NCBI GenBank assembly: GCA_949126835.1
Contig: OX421508.1
Span: 11,219,994 to 11,283,993, forward strand
DNA length: 64,000 bases
Direction of reading: 5' to 3'
Source of the DNA: Anisus vortex
Lineage: Eukaryota > Mollusca > Gastropoda > Planorbidae
The position numbers and the translations under genes are program-made. Below the pieces are notes generated by a model. That model saw only the letters and a program-made list of their open reading frames with translations. It searched no databases and was not told the DNA's origin. How positions within the stretch are numbered: position 1 is the first letter of the stretch; every line of letters starts with the position of its first letter. Shown here one piece after another: positions 1 to 11,848 of this stretch.

Positions 1-568
1 GTGCTTCCCTACCCTTATCTTTCAATTGTGGGATAAGGTGAATGTAATATTCTGAAATGGGAATCCCATATCCTTTACATGTTGCTTCAAATAAATTTAG
101 AAAATCAACAATTTTCTCTTTTCCATCAAAAGGAGGCATTTTGAATCTTACACTATGTTTTGATTTTTCATTATTTGTTTGCTCAACTTTAGTATTTTGT
201 AATTTAGCCAACTCCAATTCATGAGCTAATTTTAGTTGAGTTTCTTTCAACTGAGTTTCTCTTAACTCTTTTTCTTTATTCATTTCTAGTTCTTTTAATT
301 CTTTTTCTTTATTTATTTCTAGTTCTAGTTGTTTTTGTTTAATTTCATTATCAAGTTCTTTTTGTTTAATTTTATTATCAAGTTCTTTTTGTTTAATTTC
401 ATGAGCCCTTAATTCTGCTCGCTCATCTCTTTCCTTATCTGCTAATTCTTTTTTCAATTGTTTAACTTTATTTTCAACAAATTCCTGATATTCCTTCTTA
501 TCAGTAATACCATATTCTTTTGCTAACAATTTAGCCTCATCATAGAGTAATTGAACCTTTGACTCCAT
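1..568 (-). CDS. LTR-retrotransposon Gag, N-terminal part, cut by window edge
   Basis: Reading the minus strand from the ATG at 568, the frame stays open for 189 codons to the window edge, so the 3' end is missing. Residues about 25-130 are very rich in Lys, Glu, Gln and Leu with repeated KQKEL-type units, which predicts a long coiled coil. From about residue 142 the character changes to FKMPPFDGKEKIVDFLNLF followed by an LIPQLKDKGREA-like segment. That resembles the start of the capsid-like region of Ty3/Gypsy Gag proteins of animals (a proline-Phe-Asp/Glu start, then a FxxxFE-like helix and an L..LL.GKA-like motif). Gag would form the retrotransposon particle in the cytoplasm. No LTR or convincing primer-binding site was found in the 1.2 kb upstream of the start. 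A host protein derived from gag cannot be excluded because pol would lie outside the window. Confidence 0.72.
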   Translation of the reverse strand, partial: MESKVQLLYDEAKLLAKEYGITDKKEYQEFVENKVKQLKKELADKERDERAELRAHEIKQKELDNKIKQKELDNEIKQKQLELEINKEKELKELEMNKEKELRETQLKETQLKLAHELELAKLQNTKVEQTNNEKSKHSVRFKMPPFDGKEKIVDFLNLFEATCKGYGIPISEYYIHLIPQLKDKGREA

Positions 569-3470
569 TATTATTTATTATGAATGTCAAGATTTATTAT
601 ATTATAGTACAGTACAATTATTATAATGCACTATTTTATAGTACAGCAATGTTTTATTCCTATACTGGATGGTAATATTTATTAACTACTGAATGAGCAT
701 TTTTATATTACTGAATGACAATATTTATTAAATACAGAATGAGCATTTATATATTATGACAGCAACTTTTTTAATCCTATGCTATAGTAAAATGTTTATA
801 ATTCAGAATGCAAGATGCTAGAATGTCAACAATTATGCTAAGCCAAGACACATTTTCTATTATGGCTTGTTTATTTTGTTATTATTATCAATTTTATAGT
901 AGAGTTGAAAGCAAGTGCAAGTCACTTTTTGCTATTATGACTTATTATTACTATATAGGTTGCACAATTATTTTCCGCAAAGCAATGTACAATCTTATTA
1001 TTACCAATGGTAGCACATATACAATATTATTATTATTATTAAGGATGGCATATAACACCGCTGCCACCAAACCTGTTGATGTCCTATTATTATTGTTGGA
1101 CTATCAAACATTACTACCAGTCTTTTCAGAGTATTTGAGTTGCAGTAGCTGAATTATTTGATTGATTTGAACATCAAAATAGACGACATCACCACAATAT
1201 AAATTCCAAACTTGTAAATAATAAAAGAACGACTTGTTGCAGCATATTATTTAATAACAATTCATTAACAGTTGACACTTCACATCCAATGAACAAATAT
1301 AGCTTTATAGTAGCAACATAATACACAATTTTATTTATTTGTCCTGAGTCTAATTATAATGCCTGCGTTCCTTGTGAGTTATGAGAAAAGACTGCCGACC
1401 GCATGGACCGTCACTTGACTATATCTACTTCCGATATAGGTTTTCTTAATATCCAAAAATGGGTTTTATTTCGACTTTTTAATTATTAATATAGTTACTA
1501 CCTATATATTATTTAGTTACTCCATAGCAACTAGTAATGAACAATTCTTTTAAAACCATAATATAAGATAAATCTATTCATAGAAACATCCTTCCACACT
1601 CACACACAAAAATTCACTTAGTTTGCTCTATAGTATTTCTATCCGACGATTATTTACGGTGAAAAATTCTGCCTGATAGTGGAACAAAAGATTTACAAAA
1701 TGTGACACACTTTGGGGGTTCAACGTAGTAACCTCCCGATAGTTTAGTAGTACCAGGATCTGAACCAGAGCTTTCAGCTGTCTAAGTTATTGTTCACAAT
1801 AATAATAACTCAAGCCACTCGATGTATGTTTAAAACAAGAATTTAATTATTGAACTTATGTAAAAAAAAAAAAAAAAACTTCACTGCAGAAATCAACAAC
1901 CGAAAAATCGCGCGAATCCACTTATATAGATTTGGGTGCAGAAAGTACTAGAAAGGGATTTTACTGAAGCCTACCAAATGCAAAAGAAACTGCGTAATAG
2001 AAAGTAGAAGAAACTACGAGAAAACATAATTGTATTACGTCATAAAAAAATACAATACATCTACCATTACTCTCTATACTCTATACCAAAGTCAAATGTA
2101 AATAAACAACTTTAAATGAACTAGCGAGACAATGTCAAATACAAAATTGAAACCATTATTACATGCTCTAGACTAGGCCTACATATCTATATAGATCTAA
2201 TAGTTGAAATCATTAAACGAACGCAGCGGTAGGCCTATTAAAAAAATGTGACTCTTTTCACATTTTTAGGCTGCAATTATTTTCATCAAAGTTTTTTTTA
2301 GAACTCTAAAAATAGTAACAGCGCAATCTGTATGGTATACCTAATTGTTTGTCCTATTTCCACGGAAGAGAGAAAAGGAGAGACTTCTTGAGTATAGACG
2401 AATGGAACATGTCCACAAAGATCCCCCATTCAAGCCATTACATAGACGCTGTTTGTACTACAGGAGTACGTTGTTTGTACTAGTCAAGTACTTGGCCTGT
2501 TTCCCCAATGTACTTGGTCTAAATACAGAGATTAACCACCAGCCGAAGATCGTGTCGGTCTTAAAATCTCTAAATCCGAGAACAAATATTGAGCTATAAG
2601 AACGACAACACACACACACACACACACGAAACCTGGGGGCAAAGATTATAAAGTAATACACAATATTTTGTACCGGCAAAAAACTTTTGTGTAAATAGCG
2701 TTAAATAAATAGTGTGAATAATATCGACTATTGTTGTACGTTGAGTTAAGAAAGTTTGCGCCGATCCGATCAGACGAGCTCAATGTTTTTTTGGGGGGTT
2801 TCATGTTTTTGTTGCTGCTGTTCGTTCGGGTCATTTAGTAAAGTATTTGATAGTCTTTGTTTAATTGTTCTTTTTTTTTTATTAAGGTAGCGTTGGGGGT
2901 GGTAGGAAGAGGGGTGGGCTGTAGCACCGTAGGACGCACCCATTCTCTGTGACCTCACCCCCACACATCCATTCACTGATCAAATTCCCCGAGACACGAG
3001 TCTACGCAGAGATTTGAAGATGTGTTGCATTGTGCTTCCACCCCATCCCAACATTCCCCACTTCACCAAATCCTTTGATTTATAGGCGGTATTTTATATA
3101 CATTTAAAAAATCATCTTTTATCCACATTCTGCCCCTCTCCTACCCATCCATCCACTTGACCTATTTTCATGTGACGAAATTTAAAAAAAAAATGTAATA
3201 GAAAAGATTCATAGGATGAGTTATGAAATGCAATAACTGCTGATTTTTTATTTGTTTTCACAGCTTTTTCAAGGTCCCATTTTTTTAAAAATAATTTAAA
3301 TTATCTTTGAATTTTTTTTCTTGGTGGGTGGCAAAATCTACCGGAAGCTTCCCGTCATCCTTACCGATACAAGTTTCAGCACCATCCCACAACCCCCGAC
3401 ATAATTTTTTAACTGTTTTTTTTTTCATTACACTTCATGGTGCGCATTTTCAACTCCTCTATATGAGCTT
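569..3470. other. Non-coding, AT-rich; no gene recognised
   Basis: Probably includes the untranslated leader of the minus-strand gag element at its left end. About 1.7 copies of a 47-bp duplication lie at 672-760 and a short CA run at 2608-2628. The short open frames here have no recognisable similarity and biased AT-rich composition. Confidence 0.6.
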
Positions 3471-3710
3471 TGGCCGTGCGGCAGCGCGTTCGTCTGGTGT
3501 ACCGAAGGTCCTGGGTTCGAATCCTGGTGCAGGCTAAGATTTGTTCCCGGGACTGGAGGGTGTCCCTGAGTCTACCCAGCTCTGATAGGTACCTAGCTTT
3601 AGTTGGAGGATAGTAAATACGGATGCGCATAGTGCTGGCCACACAATCACCTAGTATGCCGTGGCCACAGAAACTGGTGAACCGGCTCCATGGATCAATT
3701 TGGTCCGACG
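3471..3710 (+). mobile_element. tRNA-derived SINE, copy A (interrupted)
   Basis: Head has a pol III A-box-like segment (tggccgtgcgg, 3471-3481) and a B box (ggttcgaatcc, 3514-3524). The body follows with the family-specific motifs gtgctggccacacaatcacc and gatcaatttggtccga. The 3' tail is displaced: the expected continuation (gatact... plus a T-rich tail) appears at 6350, after the hAT element at 3711-6349. Other copies lie near 17890, 26885, 28411, 34310, 36090, 45843 and 51427. Confidence 0.85.
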
Positions 3711-4218
3711 CAGTGGCGTATCTAGGGAGGGGCAGGGGGAGACATATGTCCCCGGGCGCCACGTTAGCGGGCGCCAAAATGAGTATTAAAACTAATTATT
3801 TAATTTTATTTTGATGTAAACTAATGTATCCCAAATACGTTTGCAAGATTGAATTTCGGAGCTCAACAAATATCTTCGTTACAAACCAGTTGGCAACAAT
3901 GATTTTGGCGCCTCCATTGAGCATAAAGGGGCGCCATTCTACTCATACAACAAATGACACATTCACAATGAAGGATTGCTGATGGCGTTTTTTTTAAAAA
4001 CAAAGATCAGTTCGGGTTCAAATAATATTCTTCATAATATACTGAAAGTGGCATCTGGTTTTAACAATTATACAGATTGGATAATTTCGAGTCGATTATA
4101 CTTAGCATGAGTACACTCAACTAAACAGGATCAAGTTGCTATCACATTTTTTGGAACAGTTGAAAAGTATTTGTTTTTCTCTCGTTCAACAACTCGTTAG
4201 GGAGAATAAAAAATAGTT

Positions 4219-6095
4219 GTGCCCTTCAGAGTGAAGAGGGAGTCTGAAACACTTGTCAACATTCGTGATAATTTGAGCCAGGTTGCGATAGACAATGGAA
4301 AAAGAAGATGCACAACTTGGGGAATCGAGGTTGACAGAACGATTAGACAACAAAGGAGGATGCCTGGAGAATTAGCAAGAGATGCAGGACTTTCTGCAGA
4401 AGAAGAAATTGCACGTGTTATGAACAGCTTAGTTGATAGACTCAGGAGATATCAATACGGTTTGTACGTCTAATAAAGCTAAACACCAAATTTGGATTTT
4501 TACTAGACGTCAAAACTCTTCGCTGAGACAAATGTCGATACACTTCGTCAAAATTGCAAAATTTCTACGACACTGAGGTCAATGGTCACGAATTGTGCAC
4601 AGCAATCGGAGACTGCAAAATGCTGCCCAGTGCCCGGAATGAAGCTCTACCGGAAACTTTGGATCTTCTTGGTTTTGTTGTTTCATATGGTGATGACGTA
4701 TTTCCGAATCTGCGCATTTCACTGCAAATACTTCTAACGATTGCTGTTTCATTTGCAAGCTGTGAGCGGTCCTTCAGCAAACTTTTTTTGTCTTATTTAA
4801 TTCAATGGGACAAGATCGTCTGAGTCAGACGCGTGCCAAATTTGGAACGCAGAGCGATTTACAATGGCACGCGAGAGACTTGCAAGAGGTGTTTTTTTTT
4901 TTGATGAAAAAAAGATGTTTTTTTTAAAAGAAAAAACTAACATTTTCCAGTTCTTAATGAGGAAAACTGACTGTTGAAGACGATGTTTCTGAATGACAGA
5001 GCGACACATTTCAGTTAGTTGAACGCATTACAAGGACGGGTTAAATCAAGTGGGTTAAGCCTAAATGCAAAAACAATTAGTTCAGGAAATGTTTATTTAC
5101 AACCGTATAACGTAAATCAATTGTATACCTCTAAAAATTAAATATTCTAATGAATACCATAATGCTGGATTTATAAAAGAAATAATAATTAGTCAGTAAT
5201 ATTTGTTACATTACAAAACATAACTTGTTTGGCATTAATAGTGAATCAAAATTAGAAACTTATTTGAATTAAAGGGGGATAATTAGCCCGTTTAATTTAT
5301 GCTATTATTTCTAATATTGTGTTTCTTATTTTTCTTTTATACTAGACTAAATTTAAATGGCATACAACTTATAACGTTATAATGACCAAATTGTAAAATG
5401 GTAGTTGAAAATTATACAAATATTATATCTCTATGACTAAACATTTCATTCACATTTTTTAAACATTACATTAACTACCCAGTTTGCATGATTACTACTC
5501 ATGAATTCCGCTTTACTATAGTGCACTCAGTTTGTATTTTAGCATTGAGCAAATTTAAGACAATTTAGCAATTGAACAAATTATAGACAATCTCAGTTAA
5601 ACTGAGAATAAACTATTATCAATATTATCAGTTGCTAGTTTATTATCAGTTGCTAGATCCTTATCTGGACAACCAAATGATAATGTTTACAAAATAATTA
5701 CCAAAAATGTGAAAGTTTGGTAATATAATTTTTTTGATATAAATGCAAACCAAAAAAAGGTTGATAATCACAAAAGCGTTAATTGTTGTTATTAAACCGT
5801 TTTTTTTCCATAACTTTCCTTTGCTTTTGGCTTTGATCTTGCTACGGAGTTAAATTGTCTTATAAAAAAAGCAAAAACAACAAGTATAATAAAGCAGGTT
5901 GACTTTTAGGCTGTTGGCACGCTGAATGGTTTAGAAATCCTAGTTTGGCACACAATTAGCAAAAGGTTGCCGACCCCTGGTCTGAGTGATCTTGCACTCT
6001 TTAGCATCGAAAGAGAAACACTTGAGAATATTAATTTTGACAACCTGATTGACGAGTTTGCGACAGTCAAATCAAGGCGGATCAATTTGTTGTAG
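4219..6095 (+). pseudogene. hAT transposase C-terminal part (ZMYM1-like), broken
   Basis: Three pieces of one transposase are readable. At 4219-4473 the segment around residues 20-65 (QVAIDNGKRR, then QRRMPGE..RDAGLSAEEE) matches the conserved region of ZMYM1-like hAT proteins. At 4554-4823 the hAT dimerisation segment is visible (SFASCERSFSKL after an LQILLTIAV helix). At 5988-6095 the last piece reads LALLSIERE...FATVKSRR to a TAG stop. The protein would have bound its termini and moved the element, but frameshifts and stops separate the pieces. A 1154-bp element splits the C-terminus at 4826-5979, and joining its two flanks at the duplicated site would restore the frame GQDRLSDLALLS. The N-terminal part is not recognisable. 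Confidence 0.8.
4826..5979 (+). mobile_element. Internally deleted Charlie-like hAT element nested in the transposase
   Basis: Flanked by a perfect 8-bp duplication gtctgagt (4818-4825 and 5980-5987). The right end carries the family terminus (ttgccgacccctg, ending 5979). The left end has lost about 20 bp of the terminus, so it begins cagacgcgtgcc instead of caggggtcggcaa. The last 900 bp are similar to 24575-25604, a longer copy of the same family. No coding remnant was recognised inside it. Confidence 0.88.
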
Positions 6096-6350
6096 ACTAT
6101 GTCTATTCCAGTCATGTTTAATTAGTAGAATATATTTTTTTCCCAATAAATTGTTTACAATCGTATAGAGACTTATTAGTCTGTATTCTATTTCATTAAA
6201 ATACCAGATGCTTCGAAAACGAACCATATAAACCGTAAAATTTCAAAATTACTTTGGGGGCTCAATGAGCCCCAGACTTTGTCAGTCCGAGAAGGGGCGC
6301 AGACTTTGTGTCATGTCCCCGGGCGCAGATGACCCTAGCTACGCCACTGG

Positions 6351-6900
6351 ATACTGTTGTTTTTTTATTTGAGCTTTATATGAACTTTTGTGTCTTTTCA
6401 AGGGGAAAAGAAAACAGTTTTAAGGTAGATTCTTTGACCGAAGATCAAACTGCAAACGAAAAGCATAGGCCTATAAAAGAATAAAACCAAAAAAATGTGT
6501 TTTCACTGATTGTTTCATTTTAATATTGTATGTTGTTGTTTTTAATTGTTAATGAATAACTCGGTTATAATCGGTATTCATTTGTATTTCATTTTATTTT
6601 TGAAAACAATTGTCTTGTTTTTGTTGATTGCTTCGGTTTTCGTCCACTCTGAAGCTGGACCTATTGTCAAAAGATCAGCAAGGGTCGGGCAGTGACGCGA
6701 TTTCAGGTTCACGTGAAGGGGAATTCCCATTCCAAACAATAATATATAGAGAGTTCTTTCCCCCACTCGTCATCTTCCATACCACTGAGACCAGTCTACC
6801 TAAAGCTAAATACCAAGTTAAATGTTCCTTTGTTCTTGACATTAGATCTAGTCTTGTATATCTACTTTATAAAAGCTTAAATATCGTGTTTTTTAAAACT
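6351..6900. other. Non-coding; tail of SINE A then nothing recognised
   Basis: The first 30 bases are the displaced T-rich tail of SINE A. The rest is AT-rich with no repeat or gene I can support. Confidence 0.5.
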
Positions 6901-7310
6901 TCTTATCTTATCTTGTACATTACAGACGCTCCTTCTTCAAAGAAGAGTATTGCGTCCTACGCTCGTCCTACGCTCATCCGTAGTTTGAGTCTAGACCCGC
7001 TTTTCTATTAGTGTTTTAAATTATGTCAAGTTATTGGTTTTCCTGGTTTGTTTAGGCAACTGAACTCATTCCATGCCCGGATGCCACTAGGGAAGAAAGA
7101 GTACTTATTAAATGCATTTGTTCTCGCACAAGGGATAAGAAAAGTAGTTTATGGCCTTATGTTTATCTAAGCATCGCAACAGGTTGTTTTTGTGTAGTAT
7201 TTCTAAGTTAGAATTTAAAGCCATATGTATTATTACTACTTTACTCTTTGCCCTTCTGTCCTTTGGTGTTTCTAGGTATAGTGATTGAATTATTGGTTTT
7301 ACTCTTGTCA
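6901..7310 (-). mobile_element. 3' end of a CR1-like LINE
   Basis: On the minus strand the sequence encodes a decayed C-terminal signature of the form FFP.GIR.WN.LP...LKSFK, typical of CR1-like LINE proteins. It then ends in a short hairpin-like segment (cttctttgaagaagg), gcgtctgtaa, and a pentanucleotide tail seen on the plus strand as (tctta)n at 6901-6914. Related copies lie at 33755, 45510 (plus strand) and 52340. The clade name is from memory of the C-terminal motif. Confidence 0.65.
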
Positions 7311-8467
7311 GTTGTGAATTGACAAGTCTTAATTAGGTGTGACCTTTTGAACTGGGATGATCATGAACTTCCGGGGAAATTTACCGCCATTTTCGTAAAC
7401 AAAAACCATGCTTTTGGTGCTGTTTGACAATTAAATGTTTAAAAAATGGTTAAAAACGGATTCCTCATAACTAATCTTGTAGCCGCTGTATATTTCGAAA
7501 AGACCAGAACTGGCTTTCGATGTTGAAATCAACATCAAAAGTGAGTAGGTGATAATTAATACTCAAAGTGTTAGGCTAAATGTAGCTTTTGTTTATAAAA
7601 TAAGTTAGTCAATGAGTTGCGTCTTTAGTAATTAAAAAAAACACAATGCGGACATTCTAAAAAAACAACAACACGAAAATTCTTTTGCATCAAGCAATTA
7701 GTTTGGGATTATAAATAGGTGATTCTTCAAATCTGACATTCACAATCCATCGTTTTATTTTGGCGCCATCTTTTGGAAATGAAATAAAATTTAATTCTCT
7801 ACATATTTTCGTACAACAAGTAGGCTAACGTAGCACACAGACATGTTTCGAAGCAAATAATCGAATAAGACCGGAAATGTTCTTCTTTTTTACCTTTTAT
7901 GCATGCATAATCGTTAAGACTTGTCAATATTCGTTAGTAAACCTTTTAGCTATTTTCTGAATTTGTTTTAATTTGCTTTTTCTTTAGTTGATGGGATGTT
8001 TTTTTCTAATATTAAACACTATATTACTTCTCTATAAAATGTGCGTTTTGCTATGCATTATACGAGCAAATAGCCTAGTACAGGTGAATTGGATTAATAA
8101 TTGCCTTGTTTTTCCTCGGATTTCGTCGAATCTTTTCAGACGGATCATCGAAGAAAACCACAGATTGACTGTATAGAGTATAGGCCTTTAAAGCAATTTT
8201 AATTTGTCCATACCCTTAAAATATAAACCACAAAAAACAAACAAACTATTTACAACGAATAATTGTATAATGTCATGATTATTAGCATGTTATCGATAGA
8301 TCAATGTGACATTTAGGTAACCTATATCAGTCGGCTGGATTAATAAAGATGATCAACGTCTATAAATCGCACAATTAAATAAATAAAAGATCACCTACAC
8401 CCATATTCGAGATCAATAGACCCGCTGGATGTTACATACCCAACCTACACAGTGTAGATTTATATAC

Positions 8468-8468
<1 letters not shown>
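7311..8468. other. Non-coding; nothing recognised
   Basis: AT-rich sequence without a plausible coding frame, RNA gene or repeat that I recognise. Confidence 0.5.

Positions 8469-8469
<1 letters not shown>

Positions 8470-8530
<61 letters not shown>
8470..8530. repeat. (TG)n microsatellite
   Basis: About 30 uninterrupted TG dinucleotides. Confidence 0.98.
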
Positions 8531-8531
<1 letters not shown>

Positions 8532-8775
8532 TGCGTATACGTTGGTATATTTTTGTGAAGGTTTTAAAGTAGGCCTAATAGAGCGGTGGGGCTGGGGGAA
8601 GGTAGTCTAATCATGAATCATACTTCAAAGACTATAATTTAAGATTCTTCAATGACGGTGATTATATTTCAAGCGTTCTGTTGTCACATGACGGCTTAGC
8701 CTTAGAGAAGCAAATGTGAGCTTTTATAAAGAAGAGAAAAAAAATTAAGGCAATTCCATGTTTAACTCTGTATTA

Positions 8776-9290
8776 GTCGATGAACTAAATATCTACCTAA
8801 CTAAATATCTACCTAACTAAATATCTACCTAACTAAATATCTATCTAACTAAATATCTACCTAAATAAATAACTACCTAACTAAATATCTACCTAACTAA
8901 ATATCTACCTAACTAAATATCTACCTAACTAAATATCTACCTAAGTAAATAACTACCTAACTAAGTATCTACCTAACAAAATATCTACCTAACTAGATAT
9001 CTACATAACTAAATATCTACCTATTATTTTAACTAAATATATACCTAACTAAATATCTACCTAACTAAATATCTACCTACCTAAATATCTACCTAACTAG
9101 ATATCTACATAACTAAATATCTACCTATTATTTTAACTAAATATATACCTAACTGAATATCTACCTAACTAAATATCTACCTAACTAAATGTATACCTAA
9201 CTAAATATCTACCTAACTAAATATCTACCTGTCAACCTAACTAAATATCTACCTAACTAGATATCAACCTACTTAATTTACCTACCTGCT
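8776..9290. repeat. 16-bp minisatellite, about 31 copies
   Basis: The unit is ctaactaaatatctac with point variants. A longer period of about 105 bp is visible from a tattattttaac variant that recurs at about 9022 and 9127 in the same neighbourhood. Confidence 0.95.
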
Positions 9291-9403
9291 TGCACACTCG
9301 ACTACTTGTCTACCTATCCACCCACGTATATTATATATACCTACATCTATATTATAGGCATTCTATGTCTGTGTTAGTCTGTTGTTGATCTTGATATCGC
9401 GTT

Positions 9404-9712
9404 ATGCTTCAATCTATCTGTATATATATCTGTTTATCTATTTATCTGTCTATCTATCTATCAATCAGTCTATATATTTCTCTATATATCTATTTGTCTA
9501 TCTGTCTATCTATCTGTCTATCTATATGTCTATCTATCTGTCTACCCATCTGTCTATCTATTTGTCTATCTATCTATCTATCTGTCATTCTATCTGCCTA
9601 TCTATCTATCTATCTATCTATCTATCTGTCTATCTATATGTCTATCTATATATCTATCTGTCTATCTATCTGTCTATCTATCTGTCTATCTATCTGTCTG
9701 TCTTCTATGTAC
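9404..9712. repeat. (TCTA/TCTG)n tetranucleotide array
   Basis: About 75 tetranucleotides mixing tcta and tctg. The long Tyr/Leu/Ser/Ile-rich frames through it are repeat translations, not genes. Confidence 0.95.
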
Positions 9713-9949
9713 ACATCCATACATGTATACAATAATACATCTATATTAGACAATAAATCCATATATTATACACTATAGACTATAGACTGTACACTTGTTT
9801 TGCGTTCTACCGTTTCCTATTCTTCTATTTCAAAACAACAAATAAAAGTCTTCAAAAAATGATGGAATTAGCACATGTTGATTTGGAAAGATTTCGAAAA
9901 AATCTTAAGCTGTTTGCTGTCATTTTCTAACTATTTATATATTTATCTC

Positions 9950-9959
9950 CGTTCCCCTA

Positions 9960-9994
<35 letters not shown>

Positions 9995-10445
9995 TTCTTT
10001 CTCTCTCTCTCTCTCTCTCTGTCTCTCTTTCTCTCTCTCTCTAACAGACACAAACACACTCATCGTATTTTACGTTATTTTTTTTTCCTTTCTCTCTTAT
10101 ATTTCGCACACTTATCCTTCTTATATTCTCACACACATATTTTTCTTTCGTTTCTTCCTACTCTTTCTCTCGCTCTCTCTCTCTCCCTATTTGTCTTTTT
10201 CTATCATTCCTATAAAACCAACTTTCTTTTTCTCTTCTCATCCATCTTTATCCCTCTCTCTCTCTCTCCTAATCTCACAAAAAAACTTTCTTTCAATCTT
10301 TGGCACTTTCTCTTTCTCTCTTTCACTCCTTTTTTTTATCTCCTTCTTCCCTGCTTCCAATTTTCTTCACCTCGTTACTCGTCCTCTGCTTCTTCTGTCT
10401 TCAACAGTTTCACTTTCTTAGTTTTATTTACAGCTCTCTTCACCC

Positions 10446-10484
<39 letters not shown>

Positions 10485-10490
10485 CAGCAA
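9950..10490. repeat. Long polypyrimidine tract with (CT)n blocks
   Basis: Nearly all C and T on the plus strand, with pure CT runs at 9960-10020 and 10449-10480. The 208-residue Ser/Leu/Phe frame is a composition artefact. Confidence 0.9.
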
Positions 10491-10579
10491 GTCGGTTCTA
10501 GTTGATTGACTAACCCAACAATCACTTGATACTTTACACTAGGATTCTCTGATAGAAATCTCAACACTCTCCCTGTGTG

Positions 10580-10775
10580 TAGAGAAACAGTAGAAAGTGA
10601 GAGAGTTAGAAGGAGTGAGGGGCAGAGAGTGAGAGAGAGAGAGAGGGAGAGAGAGAGAGTAAAAGTCAGAGATAGAGAGAGAGTGAGATAGAGAGAGAGA
10701 GCGAGCGAGTGAGAGAGAGAGATGGGGAGAGAGAAAGAGTGGGAGAGATAGAGAGAGGAGAAAGTTGCTAGATGC
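10580..10775. repeat. Polypurine (GA)n tract
   Basis: Mostly G and A on the plus strand, the mirror composition of the pyrimidine tract ending 90 bp upstream. Confidence 0.92.
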
Positions 10776-11419
10776 TGAAAATGATTTTTTTTACGTAAAA
10801 CTAGACACTATGCAGCCTATGACAGAATTTCAACTCCATTTTATTTGACACTTTCATAAATAAAAACTCAAAGCACCCAGTGTTTTTCAAAATGATTGAA
10901 ATGGTTCCAGAAAGTCAGACATTTCGTCATGATTAGTTTTTTTTATTTTTTTTTATTTTTTTTACGTTTACTTTTTAATGCAGATCTTAGCGGCAATTCA
11001 GAAACAGACTTTCACCAATGATTGTAAACACAAACAAACACACACTCAGATATTCATATTTTTTACCTTTTTTTTTAAAATTGATCAACTTAAAATGTTA
11101 ATGTTTCTTTGACGACATGGTCTATCTAAGACAAGGTTTATACAGATTTATTTGTTTCATCTACAGACCCCACAACTACTAATCGTTTTAGGAAGAACTC
11201 CATCAATTAAAAAACAAACTAAAAATATCAATCGTAAATACTGGCAGAACTCACAATCTCGCGGAACCGTGGAGAATTCTGTAGGAGACACCTGAGTTCT
11301 CGGAAAAAAACTTTTTGGGGAATCCCTGGTCAAATAAAGAATTAAGTAATTATAAAAGACAACGATCAAGTATCCCTCTCAAAATATGTGTTAACCATTT
11401 AAGGGGATTGTGCACAATG
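10776..11419. other. Non-coding; possible hAT terminal fragment
   Basis: At about 11200-11330 the minus strand begins cagggattccccaaaaag and continues with gagaactcagg. This resembles a hAT terminus, but the partner end and a target duplication are not evident. The rest is AT-rich. Confidence 0.35.
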
Positions 11420-11848
11420 TCCAGCGATCTTTACTTTCCTCAACTAAAGTCAGGTACCCATCAGAGGTGAGTAGATTCAGGTACCCATCAGAGGTGAGTA
11501 GAGTCAGGTACCTATCAGAGGTGAGTAGAGTCATGCACCCATCAGAGGTGAGTAGAGTCAGGTACTTATCAGAGGTGAGTAGAGTCAGGTACCCATCAGA
11601 GGTGAGTAGAGTCAGGTACCTATCAGAGGTGAGTAGAGTCAGGTACCTATCAGAGGTGAGTAGAGTCATGCACCCATCAGAGGTGAGTAGAGTCAGGTAC
11701 TTATCAGAGGTGAGTAGAGTCAGGTACCCATCAGAGGTGAGTAGAGTCAGGTACCTATCAGAGGTGAATAGAGTCAGGTACCCATCAGAGGTGAGTAGAG
11801 TCATGTACCTATCAGAGGTGAGTAGAGTCCGGTACCCATCAGAGGTGG
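11420..11848 (-). repeat. 27-bp minisatellite (14.8 copies) derived from a SINE
   Basis: The array proper is 11450-11848, with unit tcaggtacccatcagagg followed by tgagtagag. The left flank (ctttactt...caactaaag, 11428-11449) and the unit match the antisense body of the SINE family at 45843 and 51427, which has tcaggtacccatcagagctg followed by ggtagac and then tcagg again. Both strands are open because 27 is divisible by 3; the 188-residue plus-strand frame consists of 9-residue repeats and I do not regard it as a gene. Confidence 0.93.

Larger units (their letters stand above)
3711..6349 (+). mobile_element. hAT DNA transposon, ZMYM1-like, decayed, inserted in SINE A
   Basis: Inverted termini: left cagtggcgtatctaggg (from 3711), right end reading cagtggcgtagctaggg on the minus strand (ending at 6349). 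Both are followed inward by a gggcgc / cccgggcgc motif. The termini match the CAGTGGCGTA type common in hAT elements. Between them lie fragments of a ZMYM1-like transposase. No 8-bp target duplication is clear (gtccgacg before, gatactgt after), so the flank has mutated or excision-type changes have occurred. Confidence 0.8.

Noticed and set aside
1740..1790. Primer-binding site for the gag element at 1-568 (minus strand tggttcagatcctggtac)
   Set aside because: No LTR boundary TG...CA could be placed beside it and the distance to gag is large; not supported from one copy.
3471..3545. Functional tRNA genes at the SINE heads
   Set aside because: A and B boxes are present but the acceptor stem and full cloverleaf do not form, and the sequence continues into the SINE body.
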